Shown: positions 12,707 to 14,904 of the stretch, in pieces
Numbering within the stretch: position 1 is the stretch's first letter
Layout: each line of letters begins with the position of its first letter
Assembly (NCBI GenBank): GCA_017420625.1
Contig: JAFOIR010000109.1
Coordinates: 1 to 14,904, forward strand
Origin: Bacillota bacterium
Lineage (GTDB): Bacteria > Bacillota_A > Clostridia > Lachnospirales > Bianqueaceae
Reading direction: 5' to 3'
DNA: 14,904 bases
Program-made: the position numbers and the translations under genes
The notes under the pieces: model-generated
Seen by the model: the letters and a program-made list of their open reading frames with translations, nothing else
The model's database searches: none
What the model was told of the DNA's origin: nothing

Positions 12707-14428
12707 ATGGCAATTTACCATAACGCTGTCAGCATCGGAAGCCGTGGCAGCGGACAATCCGCCTGCGCTTCCTCTGCCTATATCAGCTGTTCCGTCGTGT
12801 TTAATGATTATGACGGTATTCAGCATGATTATACCCGGAAAGGTGGCCTGGTCTGGGAACAGATCTTTCTGCCGCCCATGGCCCCTGCTGAATGGCAGGA
12901 CCGGGAAACCCTTTGGAACGCTGTCGAGTCAGCGGAGAAATCCAAAGACAACCGGTTGACCCGGATGCATGTTGTCGCGCTGCCGGTTGAGCTGGAAAAA
13001 GATGAATGGATTCCTCTGCTGACGGAATATGTCCAGACTCAGTTTGTATCCGATGGTATGTGCGTGGATGTAGCAATCCATGACACGGACGGTCACAATC
13101 CCCATGCGCACATTATGACCACTCTGCGTCCGCTGAATCTGGACGGAACCTGGCAGCATAAAACAGAAAAGGAATACATCTGTATCCGGAACGGAGAAGA
13201 ACGCGGTTTTACTGCCGCCGAATTCAAAGAAGCTCAGAATGACGGTTGGCAGAAACAGTATCCGTATCTGGTCGGAAAGAAAAAGGTGTACATGCCGGCC
13301 GCCGAAGGCGAAGCACATGGATATGAACGGGCCAGCAAGTACGCAAAAAGCACGAAATACGGACGACAGAATCCGATTACTGCCAGATGGAACAGTGAAG
13401 AGCAATTACAGAAATGGCGTGTTGCCTGGGAAGATATTGTCAATCATCATCTGGAACACGCCGGGAGTGAAGAACGGATAGATCACCGCAGTCATGCGGA
13501 ACGGGGGCTGGACGAAAAGCCTACAATTCACGAAGGCGTCGCCGCCCGGATCATGGAGAAGAAAGGCGAAGTGTCTGATCGCTGTGAACTGAACCGACAG
13601 ATTAGACAGGATAACAGGCTGATCCGTGAACTGAAAGCTCTGATCAAAAAGCTATCCGTTCCGGTTAAGGAGGCAATCATCAACCTTGCACAAAAAATGG
13701 AAACAGTACGCACAAATATCATTCAACGTTTTTATCAGATCAAACACAATCGTTCTACAAAACAGAACATGATGGAAAAGCTGAACCAAATGGAAACATG
13801 GTTCAGTGATTACAAGAGAATCCATGCCCGGAAGATTCAAGAACGCAAAAAACTGAAAAGTATGATTGAGGAGAAAAACAGTCTTTCTCCAATCCATGTT
13901 TTCCGGCACAAGGAACTTGACAGGAAAATCAATGATCAGGAAGCCGTAGTCAGGGATCTGATAGCACAGGAAAAAGAAATCATGTCATGGTTCGGGAAAA
14001 CAGACACTGCCGGCATGAAGGAGATCAGCACGGAAATTACCCGTTTACAGGAAAGAATCACCGATGTCGACCAGGCGATTGAAGACAGTGAATCCAGGAT
14101 TGAAGATGAAAAGCAGGAATACGTCGAACTCTCCCTGGAATCCGAAGAATATGATCCTGAAGAGGTTGAAGAAAAGCGCCTAGAGGTCCGCTCCGAAATG
14201 GAGAAAAAGATCGTCCGGAATATCGAAAAAGGAACCGGTAAAAAAGTCCGTGAACTGGATCTGGCCATAAGTACTGCGGAAACAGACAAGTCACTGCGCT
14301 CTCTGGTTCACACAAGTAAGCTGAAGTCGAAGGAAAAAGAGAAGGCTGAAACAATAATACTCAGCGCAGATCCAGCAAATTTGAAGAAGGAAAAAAACTT
14401 TGGATCTGGAGAGAAATTGAAACAATAA
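12707..14428 (+). CDS. mobA: MOBQ (MobA/MobL family) relaxase
   Basis: About 573 residues from the ATG at 12707, with AAGGAG ten bases upstream. The frame reaches back to 12611, but that extension crosses hairpin DNA. The start MAIYHNAVSIGSRG and SACASSAYIS are the MOBQ motif I, with the likely nicking tyrosine at residue 25, the same position as in RSF1010 MobA. Motif III is HDTDGHNPHAHI with the metal-binding histidines at about 125, 133 and 135. RLTRMHVVALPVEL at about 83-96 is also typical. From about residue 315 the protein is a long, lysine/glutamate-rich coiled coil with no primase domain. It nicks oriT, stays on the 5' end and pilots the strand through a host element's secretion channel. 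No coupling protein or secretion gene is visible here, so it is mobilizable only. Confidence 0.92.
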   Translation: MAIYHNAVSIGSRGSGQSACASSAYISCSVVFNDYDGIQHDYTRKGGLVWEQIFLPPMAPAEWQDRETLWNAVESAEKSKDNRLTRMHVVALPVELEKDEWIPLLTEYVQTQFVSDGMCVDVAIHDTDGHNPHAHIMTTLRPLNLDGTWQHKTEKEYICIRNGEERGFTAAEFKEAQNDGWQKQYPYLVGKKKVYMPAAEGEAHGYERASKYAKSTKYGRQNPITARWNSEEQLQKWRVAWEDIVNHHLEHAGSEERIDHRSHAERGLDEKPTIHEGVAARIMEKKGEVSDRCELNRQIRQDNRLIRELKALIKKLSVPVKEAIINLAQKMETVRTNIIQRFYQIKHNRSTKQNMMEKLNQMETWFSDYKRIHARKIQERKKLKSMIEEKNSLSPIHVFRHKELDRKINDQEAVVRDLIAQEKEIMSWFGKTDTAGMKEISTEITRLQERITDVDQAIEDSESRIEDEKQEYVELSLESEEYDPEEVEEKRLEVRSEMEKKIVRNIEKGTGKKVRELDLAISTAETDKSLRSLVHTSKLKSKEKEKAETIILSADPANLKKEKNFGSGEKLKQ

Positions 14429-14559
14429 TATCTTCGCATAAGAATAGGGTGGCACGCTCTTTTCATCCTTTGCCCAACAAGAAAAAATCATGTATAACAA
14501 TGCGGTGGCACTAAGATAGATGCTCTGAAAAAGCCCATCATCGAGGGGCTAATTATCGC

Positions 14560-14629
14560 AAATAAGCAAAATGAGCAGCAAATGAGCAAATAAGCGATGA
14601 TGGCGATGAGCGAGGGTCGATGAGCGAGG
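14560..14629 (+). repeat. Short degenerate repeats upstream of the second ECF sigma gene
   Basis: AAATAAGC or AAATGAGC occurs four times (14560, 14569, 14580, 14588). A 12-bp direct repeat, CGATGAGCGAGG, follows at 14604 and 14618. They lie in the 261-bp gap after mobA. No gene is seen there. The array could be a protein-binding cluster or a slippage product. Confidence 0.55.
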
Positions 14630-14664
14630 ACCAATTGTCAAGGTTATATTTCGCGAAAAATATT

Positions 14665-14671
14665 CGTCTAA
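14665..14671 (+). promoter_or_regulatory. Possible ECF -10 element
   Basis: CGTCTAA lies about 19 bp upstream of the second sigma start codon and matches the -10 form used by ECF factors. The expected TGTAAC is absent 16 bp upstream (GTTATA is there), so the promoter call is weak. Confidence 0.3.
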
Positions 14672-14689
14672 TATGATGAAAGGAGGCAG

Positions 14690-14904
14690 ATGCGTGTGGA
14701 AAATGTCAAGGCGCCGGACAAAACCACAGAAGAGAAATTGTATCAAATGATCAATGCATGGCAGAACTCTTTGCAGCGGACATGCTGTGCGCTTTTGGGT
14801 GATGCTGATTTAGCCAAGGATGCAGTACAGGAGACATTTATAAAAGCGTACAAAGCACTGCCTGCTTTCAGGGAGGAATGCAGTGAGAAAACATGGCTGA
14901 TGCG
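14690..14904 (+). CDS. ECF-type sigma factor, N-terminal part (runs off window)
   Basis: The open frame gives at least 71 residues and continues past the right edge. DADLAKDAVQETFIKAYKAL followed by FREECSEKTWLM is sigma-70 region 2, including the helix that binds the core polymerase and the -10 element. AGGAGG at 14681-14686 precedes ATG 14690 by three bases and an in-frame GTG at 14696 by nine; the GTG spacing is better, so the start is uncertain. It differs from the sigma factor at 8375-8881. An anti-sigma gene may follow outside the window. Confidence 0.85.
   Translation, partial: MRVENVKAPDKTTEEKLYQMINAWQNSLQRTCCALLGDADLAKDAVQETFIKAYKALPAFREECSEKTWLM

Noticed and set aside
12261..12959. 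A 232-codon open frame on the plus strand
   Set aside because: It starts inside the DUF3847 gene, runs through the oriT and hairpin region and ends inside the relaxase in another frame. Its cysteine/arginine-rich composition is not protein-like.
14448..14511. GGTGGCAC direct repeats 56 bp apart, considered as attachment site cores
   Set aside because: Eight bases are too few to support this, and there is no matching copy near the recombinase that I could find.
14532..14550. AGCCC/GGGCT hairpin as a terminator for mobA
   Set aside because: The T-run lies on the minus strand side, so it does not suit a plus-strand transcript, and the stem is only 5 bp. No minus-strand gene upstream of it is apparent.

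Overview
The window looks like chromosomal DNA of a gut-type Clostridia (Bacillota) bacterium carrying integrated accessory DNA. Base composition is mixed, ribosome binding sites are strong AGGAGG types, and the families present (ArsR/DUF2087 regulator, zf-HC2 anti-sigma, DUF4143 ATPase, DUF3847, MobA/L relaxase) are common there. No rRNA, complete tRNA, insertion sequence or CRISPR array was found. All family names come from reading the proteins, not from a database search.

Layout. Bases 1-1746 are ordinary: the tail of an unknown gene coupled to an ArsR-like regulator (+), a bidirectional terminator, then two GNAT acetyltransferases in one minus-strand operon. At 1868-1892 a T-arm-like tRNA 3' fragment sits next to a strong bidirectional terminator. 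Bases 1980-4132 hold a HAD phosphatase and a DUF4143 ATPase, each apparently a separate minus-strand unit. Bases 4296-7008 are a tightly overlapped three-gene minus-strand operon: an XRE regulator with a TTG start and a near-consensus promoter, a Bro-N/DinD-like protein, and a large serine recombinase. Bases 7209-8946 are an ECF sigma/anti-sigma operon with a recognisable autoregulatory promoter (TGTAAC-N16-CGACTAA), four AATCTGC repeats just upstream, and a frameshifted SH3-like gene at its end.

Bases 9139-14428 form a mobilization and partition module: a divergent XRE repressor with a dyad over its promoter, a structured non-coding stretch, a 60-residue small protein, a ParM-like actin, a ParR-like protein, a cluster of helically phased TGCATCA sites, a DUF3847 protein, a hairpin-rich region containing an oriT, and a MOBQ relaxase. 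The oriT holds an inverted repeat followed by TAAGTGCGCCCT, the nick-region sequence known from RSF1010 and pGO1/pSK41-type oriTs. The window ends inside a second ECF sigma gene (+) preceded by short AT-rich repeats.

How it fits together. The relaxase and oriT suggest a mobilizable element that borrows another element's secretion system. The ParM/ParR pair implies an extrachromosomal phase needing segregation, but no replication initiator is visible here. The serine recombinase operon could provide excision or integration, although the intervening ECF and pseudogene region means it may belong to a different element. The most interesting items are the XRE-BroN/DinD-recombinase operon, the phased TGCATCA cluster, and the oriT within a chain of hairpins.
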